A stretch of 64,000 bases of DNA from Castor canadensis (taxonomy: Eukaryota; Chordata; Mammalia; Rodentia; Castoridae): NCBI RefSeq assembly GCF_047511655.1, contig NC_133398.1, positions 56,766,638 through 56,830,637 of the forward strand, in the 5' to 3' direction. A model generated the notes under the pieces. The model ran no database searches, was not told the DNA's origin, and saw only the letters and a program-made list of their open reading frames with translations. Each line of letters opens with the position of its first letter. Position 1 is the first letter of the stretch. Positions 33,831 to 45,488 of this stretch are shown piece by piece. Position numbers and translations under genes: made by a program.

Positions 33831-36194
33831 CAGTTAAAAGGAACCCTAGAAAGCACACAATCCACACTCCTTCCCTGTATCCAAGGGTTTGCCAGTATTG
33901 AACAACAATGAGGGAAATTTCTTTCTGAAAGTAACTTGAAGCTTTCATCCATTCTCACTGGCTCTGCCCCCAATTATATGAAGGCAACCTTTTCTGCATA
34001 AATTACTGCTAAGGCAGGTCTGCCTTTTCTCATACATATGCTGTTAATTTTTGGAGATATCGAGTTACACACTTTTGCTTATTGGAAGCTGATGTACTTG
34101 CTTGAGTTCATCATTCCAACTTCCCATTATCCAGGCTGTGGGTCTAGATTGTGTCCTCAGTGATAACTGTCAACCCTCTTGGATTTATTTGTGCTGTGAA
34201 TTGAGTAAACTTGTCTTCTACATCTTTGTTTGAAGAGTTAAAGAAACATTTAACCAGAGAAAGTGAAAACAGAGCCATGAGGCACAACTCTAGATGTTTT
34301 TCTCAAGAGAAATGATATCCCTAACTTCTTTCTATTTCTTTTTAAAGTGGAAACTAGCAAGGTGGCTCCATAACCCATACTCATAGAAATGTTTAAGTGT
34401 TAATAGAAAGAGCTCAAAGATACTGATGTATGCTCTTATTTTGGCAAGAATGCAAATGGCACAGTAGTTATTGATTTCATCAGGTCTTAGTGCATCTGGA
34501 GGAGGCATTTCACAAGGCCTTTCTTAGTAAGTGGGGAGGATTTCAACGAAGATGGAAGTAACAATATTCCAGGTAATAATAAAGTAGCCCCTTGTTATTT
34601 AAGGTAATGTGTTGTAAGAACCAGTTACTCAGCAGTCAAAGCATCAGCAACCCATTCCAAATTACAGACTCCATGCTAGAATCGCCTTTTATTCTCTTGT
34701 TCTTCTTTTTATTTTCTTTGAATATTCTTTTCATTTTAAGGAAGTCAGACTGCTGCTCATGGCTCAATAACTTGGATCTCCTGACAAACTGTGACCTCTG
34801 CTATCTTGGTAACTTACTTTCACACAATAAATGGACATAAAACCACACAGTTCTTTATCAAAATAATTTTACTTAAATATGGAAAGTGGTTGATGTTTAA
34901 GCCCTTAGACATTTTGGAATGGTAAAAAACAAAACAAAACAAAACAAAAATAGCTGCTGCTGAAGGTACTAGATTGGTGATTAAAATCACTTGTGGGTGA
35001 TTTATCAATGGGTGTGGTTGAATGGCCATTTGATTATTTGAACTACGACCAGAAGAGTTTGACATTGCATTTTATATTCTATTTATTTCTTCTCCACCTG
35101 CAGTCATGTCAACCACACCTCCTCCTGGTGTTAGCTAGCAGATCTTCCAAATTATTGGGACATTAGTAAAGCAAAAGGAAATAGAATAAAACCTGTAGCC
35201 ACACAAACCTACATTTTAAAAATCAGTTCATGATATGCTCCCGTCTTAGAGTTTGGCTACAGGATAGAGTCACAGGGAATTTCCTCAGGCAGTCGAACTA
35301 GTTTTGCACTTTATCTTTCAAAAACCCCAGATGGAACCCATTTTATCTTTCTCATTTGGCCATAAAAACCCATGTGGTGTTGATTTGACTGTCCCGGCTA
35401 GGAGGGAGTATTGTGCAGTGTGCACCATTTTGCATTACAGATGCTGTGTGGCCTCACTCATTCATGGCTGCTGAATTGCTTTACTGGGAACTAGTGGTCT
35501 ACATTTACCCTCATAAAGAGACATTTCCTGACCTGTGGCTTTGTAAGTTGTGTTGCTGCCAGGCCCCTTCTAGTGCATGGAAATCAATAGGCTACAGGAA
35601 ATACTGAGAGGAGGACTCTGGCCCTTATCTATCTCTTACCTCCACTCTCGTGTTTCCTGCATTGAGGATAGCAAGTCATGACAATGGTGTGAACTGCCAG
35701 AGAGCATGGACTGGACAGATCTGAAATTAAGACTAAGACAGTGTCATAGTAAGGAGCACGAGTGCCCAGGAGTGAGAGAACTTGATGTTTCTGTTAATTT
35801 AAAAAAGACAAAACAACACGCAACAAAAACTATTTTTACAATATCAGGAATTTGCACTGTCTAGATGATGAAATCAAGGCTGAGAAAGTTTAAATGATAT
35901 ATTTATATTGTAGACACTAAAGTGTTCAAATATAAGCAGTTTAGCCAAAAGGGCTTATTCTAGTTTATATACTGAAATGTTTGCCTGCAGAGAGTTAGCT
36001 CAGCTATAGTTTATGATGTCATTATGTAAAATTACCATGCTTTATCTTAATATATGAAAACCCATTTATTTAAAAAAGAATTGACTCCTTTTGTCCTTCA
36101 AAAAATCAAAAGATTTCTTTTTATGTTTTATTATTCAGTAGAAAAAGTCACATTGTTTATTCCAAGTAGAAGACTGGAGACAGTGAGCTGGGCT
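33831..36194. other. Unassigned intronic sequence
   Basis: An AAAAC repeat near 34925-34948; a possible MIR relic near 35850. No gene recognised; 36291-36819 is also unassigned. Confidence 0.5.
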
Positions 36195-36290
36195 CAAATA
36201 TGTATATATGTAGCTATATATATCCAAGCAAATATATTTATAAGTAAAATATATATAAAAGCAAATATATAAATATATTTGCTTTTGTCT
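36195..36290. repeat. AT-rich low-complexity stretch
   Basis: Repeated ATATAT and CAAATATAT units, including GCAAATATATTTATAA and AAATATATTTGC, form short inverted repeats. Confidence 0.7.
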
Positions 36291-36819
36291 TAAGATTCAC
36301 AGTAAGGGCTAAAGTTCAAATGCAAAAGAAACTAGTGGTAGCACAAATTTCTAAATAACTGTATGTTAATTTCTTTCATTTTAGAATTTGATTTCTTTCA
36401 GACAATTTTGCTAATTCAGAACTTTGTATGTGCATCTGACATGTGGACATACTGTCTTTGCAGGAATGGCTGTCCACCAGCTCAATGAGAATTTCCCCAA
36501 GTGGTACCAGATTTGGGACTTCCTGGCATTATTTTACCCTGTGTGTCAGACCCTCTCTGGTTATGGCGGAGGTGTCTCCTTCTTCTCTTCCTTAATCTCC
36601 CTCCAGTCACCTCCAACCCAGGTCTTGCATTCAGTCTCCTCCTGCTCCGATCCTGGAACAGCATCCCAGCCCTGGTCTCACTACTTGTCTCCGCCTGATC
36701 CAGAGACTTACTAAGTCTGATGGTTTCTCAGACACATCCAGGAACTTAGCTTCAGTCTTTGGGCCCTAAGGCTCCTTTTAACTCTTAGAGGAGAGGAAAA
36801 CGCAGTGCAGTATTTGAAG

Positions 36820-36937
36820 CAGTGGTTCTTAAGCCTGGTTTCTCAATAGAATCACCTGGAGGACTTTTAAATTCAGATAGTTGGGCTACACCCAGACAAA
36901 CTAAATCAGAAACCTGTAGTGGTGTTTGGGTCATTAT
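36820..36937. repeat. MER5A (hAT-Charlie DNA transposon relic)
   Basis: CAGTGGTTCTTAAGCCTGG, AGAATCACCTGGAGG, CTACACCCAGACAAAC and AATCAGAAACC appear in the consensus order of MER5A, a small non-autonomous DNA transposon. The opposite terminal repeat is missing or decayed. Confidence 0.85.
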
Positions 36938-37302
36938 AATCAGAAGTTAGAGATGGTACCACTAGTTTCAAGGGGTAAGGTGGGGATGGGGGTTTGAAGC
37001 AACTTCTTTATCGGCTATGTTTCCCATCGTCAGTAATAGTGCTGACTCTTGACTCTCGTTAAGTCCTCACAGGACTGCTTGCTTCCTTTGGGGACCCTAG
37101 AGCAGGACTGAAACTATGATGGTGATGTCTTTTTTTTTTACAGCCAGTACTTTTTCTAGGCCGTAGGAGTAAGCCACCACATCGCACAACTCCAGGGGGC
37201 ACTATTCACATTGTGCCCTAGTACCCCTGGAGTATGGTTACAACTCAAATGGTGCCCTGGCTCTTGGTGCACTGAGCTGAATAAAACCCAGAAAAGGAGT
37301 TT

Positions 37303-37508
37303 GTCACTACTGGGGCTTGAACTCAGGGCTTTGTGTCTGCTAGGCAGGCACTCCATTGCTTGAGCCATGCCTCTAGCCCTTTGTGCTGTGATTATTTTGG
37401 AGTTAAGGTCTCGTGAACTTTTTGCCCAGGCTGGCTAGGACCAAGATCTTCCTCATCTCAGTCAGCATCCCAAGTAGCTGGATGACAGGCGTGAGCCACT
37501 GGCCCCTG
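37303..37508 (-). repeat. B1-ID composite SINE, antisense
   Basis: A reversed ID part (GCTTGAACTCAGGGCTTTG, CTAGGCAGGCACTCCATTG) is followed by a reversed B1 part (GCCCAGGCTGGCTAGG, CCCAAGTAGCTGGATG). Confidence 0.85.
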
Positions 37509-37774
37509 GATGGCCAGATATGTTTACAGAACAGATATGTCAGTGTGTTTACCCGTAGAAATGTCTTCTACCGGAATGAGTTTATGCAGCACTTAGGGAC
37601 ATCGCAGTTTGAACTACAGTTGTCAGCTAGTGTGGACAGTGTGCCTAGGGTAAATATGTTCTCACTTCTAGACAAACCACTCCCACATTTTGGATAGAGT
37701 CTATTTATGTCCCGGAGACTCCAAGAAAGTGTTTGAGCCAAAATTTTCTCTCTTTTAAAACATTTCTCTGACTT

Positions 37775-37893
37775 GTTTTTTGTTTTTGTGAGACAGATTG
37801 TTACTCTGTAGCCTACACTTGCTTTGAATTCGGGATCCTCCTGCCTCAACCTCCCGAGTGCTGGGATTACAGGCGTGTACCACCACATCTGGT
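37775..37893 (-). repeat. B1 SINE, antisense
   Basis: The + strand reads GTGAGACAGATTGTTACTC, CCTCCCGAGTGCTGGGATTA and CAGGCGTGTACCACCAC, a reversed B1. Confidence 0.9.
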
Positions 37894-38437
37894 ATATTTG
37901 CAATTTTTATACAACATAGTCTTTATACATTGCACTACCTCCTGCACATCTTTATTAAAAAATAAGACACCTTCTCAGATGTTTGGATTCTTTATTTTCA
38001 GCCTGCAAGTTTTACATAGACTGTTTTTGAAGTATTTTTAATCCCATTGCCTGAGAACACCCTCCCACCTGCACTCTCCCCAGCCCACCGCAGATTCTGT
38101 CAAAGTAGACAGGTTAACTCCTACTTGTCTCAATGCCATTAGGCTGGGTGAGCCACGCTGCATAAGTACTCAGGCATGTGCAGTGGAATAAACACTGGCC
38201 CAGGTGTGTATCCAGATAAAATCCAACCCAGCGCCTAACTGACAGGAAGTGTGAGCAAGACCCTGCTGTGGTTTGCCTTATTTCTTTTCCATCACTGAAA
38301 ACCCTGCACTGTTTCCCAGAATGGGTTCTGGCTCTTCCTGGGGTGGGGCGGGGCGGGGCTGGGGGTCACAGGACAACCAACTAAGTCATGGGACATTGTA
38401 AAAGGATGGCTCTACTTTAAAAAAATTAATAAGCTTT

Positions 38438-38661
38438 GCTGGGTGCTGTGTTTTATGGCTCACATCTGTATCTTAGCTACTCAGGAGGCAGAGATCAGGA
38501 AGATCGCAGTTAGAGGCCAGCCCTGGCAAATAGTTCATGAGACCCTATCTTAAAAATATCCAACACAAATAAGGGCTGGTGGAGTGGCTCAAGTAGTAGA
38601 GTGCCTCACTAGCATGCATGAGGCCCTGAGTTCAAACCTCAGTGTGGCTAAACAAAAACCG
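38438..38661 (+). repeat. B1-ID composite SINE
   Basis: A B1-like left part (GGCTCACATCTGTATCTTAG, ACTCAGGAGGCAGAGATCAG) is fused to an ID-type right part (GGTGGAGTGGCTCAAGTAG, GAGGCCCTGAGTTCAAAC). Flanking direct repeats ATAAGCTTT lie at 38429-38437 and 38662-38670. Confidence 0.9.
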
Positions 38662-38836
38662 ATAAGCTTTATTTTTTTTTTTTTGAAAGATGTGAGGCTT
38701 ATAGAAAAATTGGGTGGGAGGTACAGAGTTCCCATATATCTTCTCACCCTTCACCCCCTACCTTCCCTATTATAAACTCCTGGTGTCGGCATGGTACATT
38801 TGTTACAATGGTTTTTTGTTTTAATAATTATAAAAG

Positions 38837-38968
38837 GTGAGCCAGGCATGGTGGTACACATCTGTAATCCCAGCAATCTGGAGGTTGAGACAGGAGGATA
38901 GCAAGTTTGAAGCCAGCCTGGGTTACATAGTGAGATCCTGTTTTTTTAAAAAAAAAAAAAAAAAAAAA
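38837..38968 (+). repeat. B1 SINE
   Basis: GAGCCAGGCATGGTGGTAC, TCTGTAATCCCAGCAATC and CCAGCCTGGGTTACATAG are typical B1 phrases. A long A tail ends at 38968. Confidence 0.9.
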
Positions 38969-39079
38969 GCGACAAAGTTGTGCGTAAGTCAAAGCTGAAG
39001 AGTATGTGCTAAGATCCTCAGCAGGAAAGATATCAAGATTCTCAGTAGAGTTCACCTGTTGGTTTAAGAATTGTGATTT

Positions 39080-39292
39080 TGCTAGGCACAAAATCACTGT
39101 GCTGGCTCATGCCTATAATCCTAGCTACTCAGAAGGCAGAGACCAGGAGGATTGCTGTTCAAAGCCAGCCTGGGCAAACAGGTCTCAAGACACTATCTTG
39201 AAAAAAACTCAACACATACAAGAGGAAGGGCTGGTGGAGTGGCTCAAGGTGTAGGCCCTGAGTTCAAATCCCCACATCACACAAAAAAAGAA
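39080..39292 (+). repeat. B1-ID composite SINE
   Basis: It has the same fused layout as the copy at 38438 but an internal deletion in the ID part (GGCTCAAGGTGTAGGCCC). The 14-bp target duplication AAGAATTGTGATTT is perfect at 39066-39079 and 39293-39306, so the insertion is fairly recent. Confidence 0.9.
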
Positions 39293-39799
39293 AAGAATTG
39301 TGATTTCTTTTTTACTTTACACATCTCAGTACATGATACTGTGCTTCACTTCCACATTTGCTTGCACTAGTGGATGTATAACAACTCAATCAGTTCCTAA
39401 CCTTAGAAAAATGCCTTAGCTTCTTTGGGTCCCTGGGTCCTCATCTTAATCACTATGGTAGAACACACCATACTCTTTGCCATTTATCACCAAGTCTCTT
39501 AAGTCATCGTAAATATTCGCTTTATAGCAGATTTATTAAGGAAAATATTTGCGGTGGGTGGTGGGTGGTACCTTTTTCTCCTACAGACATCTGTGGCTTT
39601 GGGCTGTATCATTCTTGGCATGCAAGTAAGACGATCAACGTTACATAGCACCCAGCTCAAAGAGCAGTGCTGGGTGGTCTTCTGAAAGTGTGAGCAATCC
39701 TTTTCACAGTGAAGTGTTTCTTTAAGTGTATTTTGATGAGTCTGATGGAATCATTAGAGCATTTTGCTCTTATGCTGTCACAACAAATACTATTTTGTG

Positions 39800-40270
39800 T
39801 TCTCTTTTCCTGATTATAAATCTCTCTCCCATAAGACCTGTGTGTGTCTCAAGGATAGGAGTTATCTCTTATTTACTTTGATTTACCTAGTTTCTCTGTA
39901 TCATTTCATACAAAAACTCTTTGCTTTTGATATAACATCTTCCTGTTAATTCCTCGATTATGCCTCCTTCGAAACTTCATCTTCAAACATGCCCTGTGTT
40001 CTCCTTTTTTACCTTCTAAATCCTACTTATTCTCTCAGATTTGACTTTCCCTGCTGTGTAGGAAACATCTTCAGGCCCAGCGGGGGTCAAATGCTGCCCT
40101 CCTATTTATTTTCATAGCACAAGATGCATCCCACCATTGTCGCACTTACAACGCTTTGAGTCATTAGGTAGAGAAGTTTTTGTCTTTATAATCCAAGCAC
40201 TTGGTATAACCACTTGTCACACAGCAGAGGACTCAAAAAATGTTTGTGCAATGAATGAATGAATAATGGA
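39800..40270 (+). repeat. L2 LINE 3' end
   Basis: GGATAGGAGTTATCTC is followed by a CT-rich region and GCACTTGGTATAACCAC, CACACAGCAGAGGACTC and AATGAATGAATGAATAATGG, the L2 terminal signature. Confidence 0.6.
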
Positions 40271-41094
40271 ATGAATATGTCACATCCAAATAAAGAATGA
40301 GGATATATTCTGAAAGTGGGATTGTCCTCAAAGATGAATTCCTGACCATGATTTAATGTGAATTGAAACAGAACCTTATTTTGGAATAATTTTGTTGTGA
40401 ATAAAGAATTCATCCAAGAAGAGGAAGAGCAGTTTCAGTCAGATTGTATGAATTTGGGTGCATTCCTTGGTTAGTCCAGTTAAAGAATGGAGTACCATCA
40501 ACAGTAGTGGATGTGAAAGTGCTTTGCATTCTGTTTAAGTTATTCAATTAAAGCAACCTGTTGTAAAAATTTGTCTTTGTGCAAAAGCAAAATGCTTTAA
40601 ATTATAATCATTTCCCAGTCCTTAAGGGAATGGTTTTGACAGTTTGAGAAACTTTAAAGTCATTAAAAACAGAACTGTAAGTGGAGGGACAAAATCTTTT
40701 CCCTCTGCATTTAATCTTCTCTGTAGTAGCTTTAGTAAAAGGCTCTGTACAGGTTGGCAGGTGCCTGGTTCCCCAAGGTCACCTGGGAACTTGGGTTTCT
40801 GGTACAGATTCAGTAAGTATGGATTTATCAGGCATGGGCAAAAATAATTTGGCCACCCAATATTTCAACCATTTTAATTCTCTACTCTAATGTCTCTTGA
40901 ATGATTTTTCAAAGAACCTGTTTGTTTGTTTTTTTCCAGTGAAAAAGATCAAAAAGAACAAGAAAGTTTGTAAACTTTGGGCTTATAAATATTGCTTTCT
41001 ATAGGGCTTGTTAAAGCCTTCACTATCATGAATCATTAAGATGAGATTTTAGCATTTTGTGCTTCGAAGACATATGTGTTTAGAAGACGTTTTT
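40271..41094. other. Unassigned intronic sequence before the L1
   Basis: No gene or repeat recognised. Confidence 0.5.
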
Positions 41095-41108
41095 GTAGAA
41101 AACTTTTT
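41095..41108. repeat. L1 target-site duplication, left copy
   Basis: GTAGAAAACTTTTT directly adjoins the L1 tail. It is identical to 46801-46814. Confidence 0.95.
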
Positions 41109-41619
41109 ATTTTTTTTTTATTTTTTTTTTTTTTTCATTTTTCTTTTATTATTCATATGTGCATACAAGGCTTGGTTCATTTCTCCCCCCTGCCCCCACC
41201 CCCTCCCTTACCACCCACTCCACCCCCTCCCGCTCCCCCCCTCAATACCCAGCAGAAACTATTTTGCCCTTATCTCTAATTTTGTTGTAGAGAGAGTATA
41301 AGCAATAATAGGAAGGAACAAGGGGTTTTGCTGGTTGAGATAAGGATAGCTATACAGGGCATTGACTCACATTGATTTCCTGTGTGTGGGTGTTACCTTC
41401 TAGGTTAATTCTTTTTGATCTAACCTTTTCTCTAGTTCCTGGTCCCCTTTTCCTATTGGCCTCAGTTGCTTTAAGGTATCTGCTTTAGTTTCTCTGCGTT
41501 AAGGGCAACAAATGCTAGCTAGTTTTTTAGGTGTCTTACCTATCCTCACCCCTCCCTTGTGTGCTCTCGCTTTTATCATGTGCTCATAGTCCAATCCCCT
41601 TGTTGTGTTTGCCCTTGAT
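41109..41619 (-). other. L1 3' UTR and poly(A) tail
   Basis: It contains the G-rich polypurine tract typical of L1 3' UTRs (C-rich on + at 41185-41247), then TTGTATGCACATATG, AATAATAAAAG as the likely polyadenylation signal, and an A-rich tail. The same arrangement recurs on the + strand in the truncated copy at 8880-8990. Confidence 0.9.
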
Positions 41620-44600
41620 CTAATGTCCACATATGAGGGAGAACATACGATTTTTGGTCTTTTGAGCCAGGCTAACCTCACTCAGAATGATGTTCTCCAA
41701 TTCCATCCATTTACCAGCGAATGATAACATTTCGTTCTTCTTCATGGCTGCATAAAATTCCATTGTGTATAGATACCACATTTTCTTAATCCATTCGTCA
41801 GTGCTGGGACATCTTGGCTGTTTCCATAACTTGGCTATTGTGAATAGTGCTGCAATAAACATGGATGTGCAGGTGCCTCTGGAGTAACAGTCTTTTGGGT
41901 ATATCCCCAAGAGTGGTATTGCTGGATCAAATGGTAGATCGATGTCCATCTTTTTAAGTAGCCTCCAAATTTTTTTCCAGAGTGGTTGTACTAGTCTACA
42001 TTCCCACCAACAGTGTAAAAGGGTTCCTTTTTCCCCACATCCTCGCCAACACCTGTTGTTGGTGGTGTTGCTGATGATGGCTATTCTAACAGGGGTGAGG
42101 TGGAATCTTAGTGTGGTTTTAATTTGCATTTCCTTTATTGCTAGAGATGGTGAGCATTTTTTCATGTGTTTTCTGGCCATTTGAATTTCTTCTTTTGAGA
42201 AAGTTCTGTTTAGTTCACATGCCCATTTCTTTATTGGTTCATTAGTTTTGGGAGAATTTAGTTTTTTAAGTTCCCTGTATATTCTGGTTATCAGTCCTTT
42301 GTCTGATGTATAATTGGCAAATATTTTCTCCCACTCTGTGGGTGTTCTCTTCAGTTTAGAGACCATTTCTTTTGATGAACAGAAGCTTTTTAGTTTTATG
42401 AGGTCCCATTTATCTATGCTATCTCTTAGTTGCTGTGCTGCTGGGGTTTCATTGAGAAAGTTTTTACCTATACCTACTAACTCCAGAGTATTTCCTACTC
42501 TTTCTTGTATCAACTTAAGAGTTTGGGGTCTGATATTAAGATCCTTGATCCATTTTGAGTTAATCTTGGTATAGGGTGATATACATGGATCTAGTTTCAG
42601 TTTTTTGCAGACTGCTAACCAGTTTTCCCAGCAGTTTTTGTTGAAGAGGCTGCTATTTCTCCATCGTATATTTTTAGCTCCTTTGTCAAAGATAAGTTGC
42701 TCATAGTTGTGTGGCTTCATATCTGGATCCTCTATTCTGTTCCACTGGTCTTCATGTCTGTTTTTGTGCCAGTACCATGCTGTTTTTATTGTTATTGCTT
42801 TGTAATATAGTTTGAAGTCAGGTATTGTGATACCTCCTGCATTGTTCTTTTGACTGAGTATTGCCTTGGCTATTCGTGGCCTCTTGTGTTTCCATATAAA
42901 TTTCACAGTAGATTTTTCAATCTCTTTAATGAATGTCATTGGAATTTTGATGGGAATTGCATTAAACATGTAGATTACTTTGGGGAGTATCGACATTTTT
43001 ACTATGTTGATTCTACCAATCCATGAGCATGGGAGATCTCTCCACTTTCTATAGTCTTCCTCAATCTCTTTCTTCAGAAGTGTATAGTTTTCCTTGTAGA
43101 GGTCTTTCACATCTTTTGTTAGGTTTACACCTAGGTATTTGATTTTTTTCGAGGCTATTGTAAATGGAATTGTTTTCATACATTCTTTTTCCGTTTGCTC
43201 ATTGTTAGTGTATAGAAATGCTAATGATTTTTCTATGTTGATTTTATATCCTGCTACTTTGCTATAGCTATTGATGATGTCTAGAAGCTTCTGAGTAGAG
43301 TTTTTTGGGTCTTTAAGGTATAGGATCATGTCGTCTGCAAATAGGGATATTTTGACAGTTTCTTTACCTATTTGTATTCCTTTTATTCCTTCTTCTTGCC
43401 TAATTGCTCTGGCTAGGAATTCCAGTACTATGTTGAATAGGAGTGGAGATAGTGGGCATCCTTGTCTGGTTCCTGATTTTAGAGGGAACGGTTTTAATTT
43501 TTCTCCGTTAAGTATAATACTGGCTGTAGGTTTGTCATATATAGCTTTTATAATGTTGAGGAACTTTCCTTCTATTCCTAGTTTTCTTAGAGCTTTTATC
43601 ATGAAATGATGTTGGATCTTATCAAAGGCTTTTTCTGCGTCTATTGAGATGATCAAGTGGTTTTTGTCTTTGCTTCTGTTAATGTGGTTTATTACGTTTA
43701 TTGATTTTCGTATGTTGAACCACCCCTGCATCCCTGGGATGAAGCCTACCTGGTCGTGGTGGATAATCTTTTTGATGTGTTGCTGAATTCGGTTTGCCAT
43801 TATTTTGTTGAGGATTTTTGCATCAATGTTCATTAAGGAGATTGGCCTATAGTTCTCCTTTTTGGAGGTGTCTTTGCCTGGTTTTGGGATAAGTGTAATA
43901 GTGGCTTCATAAAATGTGTTTGGCAGTTTTCCTTCCCTTTCTATTTCATGGAACAGTTTAAGGAGGGTTGGTATCAGTTCTTCTTTAAAGGTCTGATAGA
44001 ATTCAGCAGAGAATCCATCAGGTCCTGGACTTTTCTTTTTGGGGAGACTCTTGATTGCTGCTTCAATTTCATTTTGTGTTATAGGTCTATTCAGGTGATT
44101 AATTTCCTCTTGGTTCAGTTTTGGATGATCATATGTATCTAGAAATCTGTCCATTTCTTTTAGATTTTCAAATTTATTTGAATATAGGTTCTCAAAGTAG
44201 TCTCTGATGATTTCCTGGATTTCCATGGTGTTTGTTGTTATCTCCCCTTTTGCATTCCTGATTCTACTAATTTGGGTTTTTTCTCTCCTCATTTTAGTCA
44301 GGTTTGCCAGGGGTCTATCGATCTTGTTTATTTTTTCAAAGAACCAACTTTTTGTTTCATTAATTCTTTGTATGGTTTTTTTGGTTTCTATTTCGTTGAT
44401 TTCAGCTCTTATTTTTATTATTTCTCTCCTTCTATTTGTTTTGGGATTTGCTTGTTCTTGTTTTTCTAGGAGTTTGAGATGTATCATTAGGTCATTGATT
44501 TGGGATCTTTCAATCTTTTTAATATATGCACTCATGGCTATAAACTTTCCTCTCAAGACTGCCTTAGCTGTGTCCCATAGGTTCCGGTAGGTTGTGTTTT

Positions 44601-45438
44601 CATTTTCATTGACTTCTAGGAACTTTTTAATTTCCTCTTTTATTGCATCGATGATCCATTCTTCATTAAGTAATGAGTTATTTAGTTTCCAGCTGTTTGC
44701 ATGTTTTTTGTCTTTACTTTTGTTGTTGAGTTCTACTTTTACTGCATTGTGGTCAGATAGTATGCACGGTATTATTTCTATTTTCTTATATTTGCTGAGG
44801 CTTGCTTTGTGCCCTAAGATATGATCTATTTTGGAGAAGGTTCCATGGGCTGCTGAGAAGAATGTATATTGTGTAGAGGTTGGATGAAATGTTCTATAGA
44901 CATCTACTAGGTCCACTTGATCTATTGCATATTTTAGATCTTGGATTTCTTTATTGAGTTTTTGTTTGGATGACCTATCTATTGATGATAATGGAGTGTT
45001 AAAGTCTCCCACAACCACTGTGTTGGCGTTTATATATGCTTTTAGGTCTTTTAGGGTATGTTTGATGAAATTGGGTGCGTTGACATTGGGTACGTACAGA
45101 TTGATGATTATTATTTCCTTTTGGTCTATTTCCCCTTTTATTAGTATGGAATGTCCTTCTTTGTCTCGTTTGATCAATGTAGGTTTGAAGTCTACTTTGT
45201 CAGAGATAAGTATTGCTACTCCTGCTTGTTTTCGGGGGCCATTAGCTTGGTAAATCTTCTTCCAGCCTTTCATCCTAAGCATATGCTTATTTCTGTCGGT
45301 GAGATGAGTCTCCTGTAAGCAACAAATTGTTGGATCTTCTTTTTTAATCCATTTTGTCAAACGGTGTCTTTTGATGGGTGAATTAAGTCCATTGACATTA
45401 AGTGTTAGTACTGATAGGTATGTGGTGATTCCTGCCAT
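41620..45438 (-). CDS. L1 ORF2 protein (endonuclease and reverse transcriptase)
   Basis: ORF2p nicks target DNA and reverse-transcribes L1 RNA from the nick (target-primed reverse transcription). At 1,272 residues it is full length; human and mouse ORF2p are about 1,275-1,281. The APE-type endonuclease domain (residues 1-240) keeps Asn14, Glu43 in LQETHL, the Asp of VVGDFN near 145 and the His of LSDHNA near 230. The reverse-transcriptase domain has the SPGPDGF block, [14 protein letters not shown] and the catalytic FADDMILYL near residue 700. The C-terminal Cys-rich segment [18 protein letters not shown] is intact. All key residues I can identify are present with no stop, so the protein could be active; this is untested. 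Confidence 0.96.
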   Translation of the reverse strand: MAGITTYLSVLTLNVNGLNSPIKRHRLTKWIKKEDPTICCLQETHLTDRNKHMLRMKGWKKIYQANGPRKQAGVAILISDKVDFKPTLIKRDKEGHSILIKGEIDQKEIIIINLYVPNVNAPNFIKHTLKDLKAYINANTVVVGDFNTPLSSIDRSSKQKLNKEIQDLKYAIDQVDLVDVYRTFHPTSTQYTFFSAAHGTFSKIDHILGHKASLSKYKKIEIIPCILSDHNAVKVELNNKSKDKKHANSWKLNNSLLNEEWIIDAIKEEIKKFLEVNENENTTYRNLWDTAKAVLRGKFIAMSAYIKKIERSQINDLMIHLKLLEKQEQANPKTNRRREIIKIRAEINEIETKKTIQRINETKSWFFEKINKIDRPLANLTKMRREKTQISRIRNAKGEITTNTMEIQEIIRDYFENLYSNKFENLKEMDRFLDTYDHPKLNQEEINHLNRPITQNEIEAAIKSLPKKKSPGPDGFSAEFYQTFKEELIPTLLKLFHEIEREGKLPNTFYEATITLIPKPGKDTSKKENYRPISLMNIDAKILNKIMANRIQQHIKKIIHHDQVGFIPGMQGWFNIRKSINVINHINRSKDKNHLIISIDAEKAFDKIQHHFMIKALRKLGIEGKFLNIIKAIYDKPTASIILNGEKLKPFPLKSGTRQGCPLSPLLFNIVLEFLARAIRQEEGIKGIQIGKETVKISLFADDMILYLKDPKNSTQKLLDIINSYSKVAGYKINIEKSLAFLYTNNEQTEKECMKTIPFTIASKKIKYLGVNLTKDVKDLYKENYTLLKKEIEEDYRKWRDLPCSWIGRINIVKMSILPKVIYMFNAIPIKIPMTFIKEIEKSTVKFIWKHKRPRIAKAILSQKNNAGGITIPDFKLYYKAITIKTAWYWHKNRHEDQWNRIEDPDMKPHNYEQLIFDKGAKNIRWRNSSLFNKNCWENWLAVCKKLKLDPCISPYTKINSKWIKDLNIRPQTLKLIQERVGNTLELVGIGKNFLNETPAAQQLRDSIDKWDLIKLKSFCSSKEMVSKLKRTPTEWEKIFANYTSDKGLITRIYRELKKLNSPKTNEPIKKWACELNRTFSKEEIQMARKHMKKCSPSLAIKEMQIKTTLRFHLTPVRIAIISNTTNNRCWRGCGEKGTLLHCWWECRLVQPLWKKIWRLLKKMDIDLPFDPAIPLLGIYPKDCYSRGTCTSMFIAALFTIAKLWKQPRCPSTDEWIKKMWYLYTMEFYAAMKKNEMLSFAGKWMELENIILSEVSLAQKTKNRMFSLICGH

Positions 45439-45488
45439 TTAGTTATCTTAGTTGTTTGAAGGTTTGATTGTGTGTACCTAACTTGATG

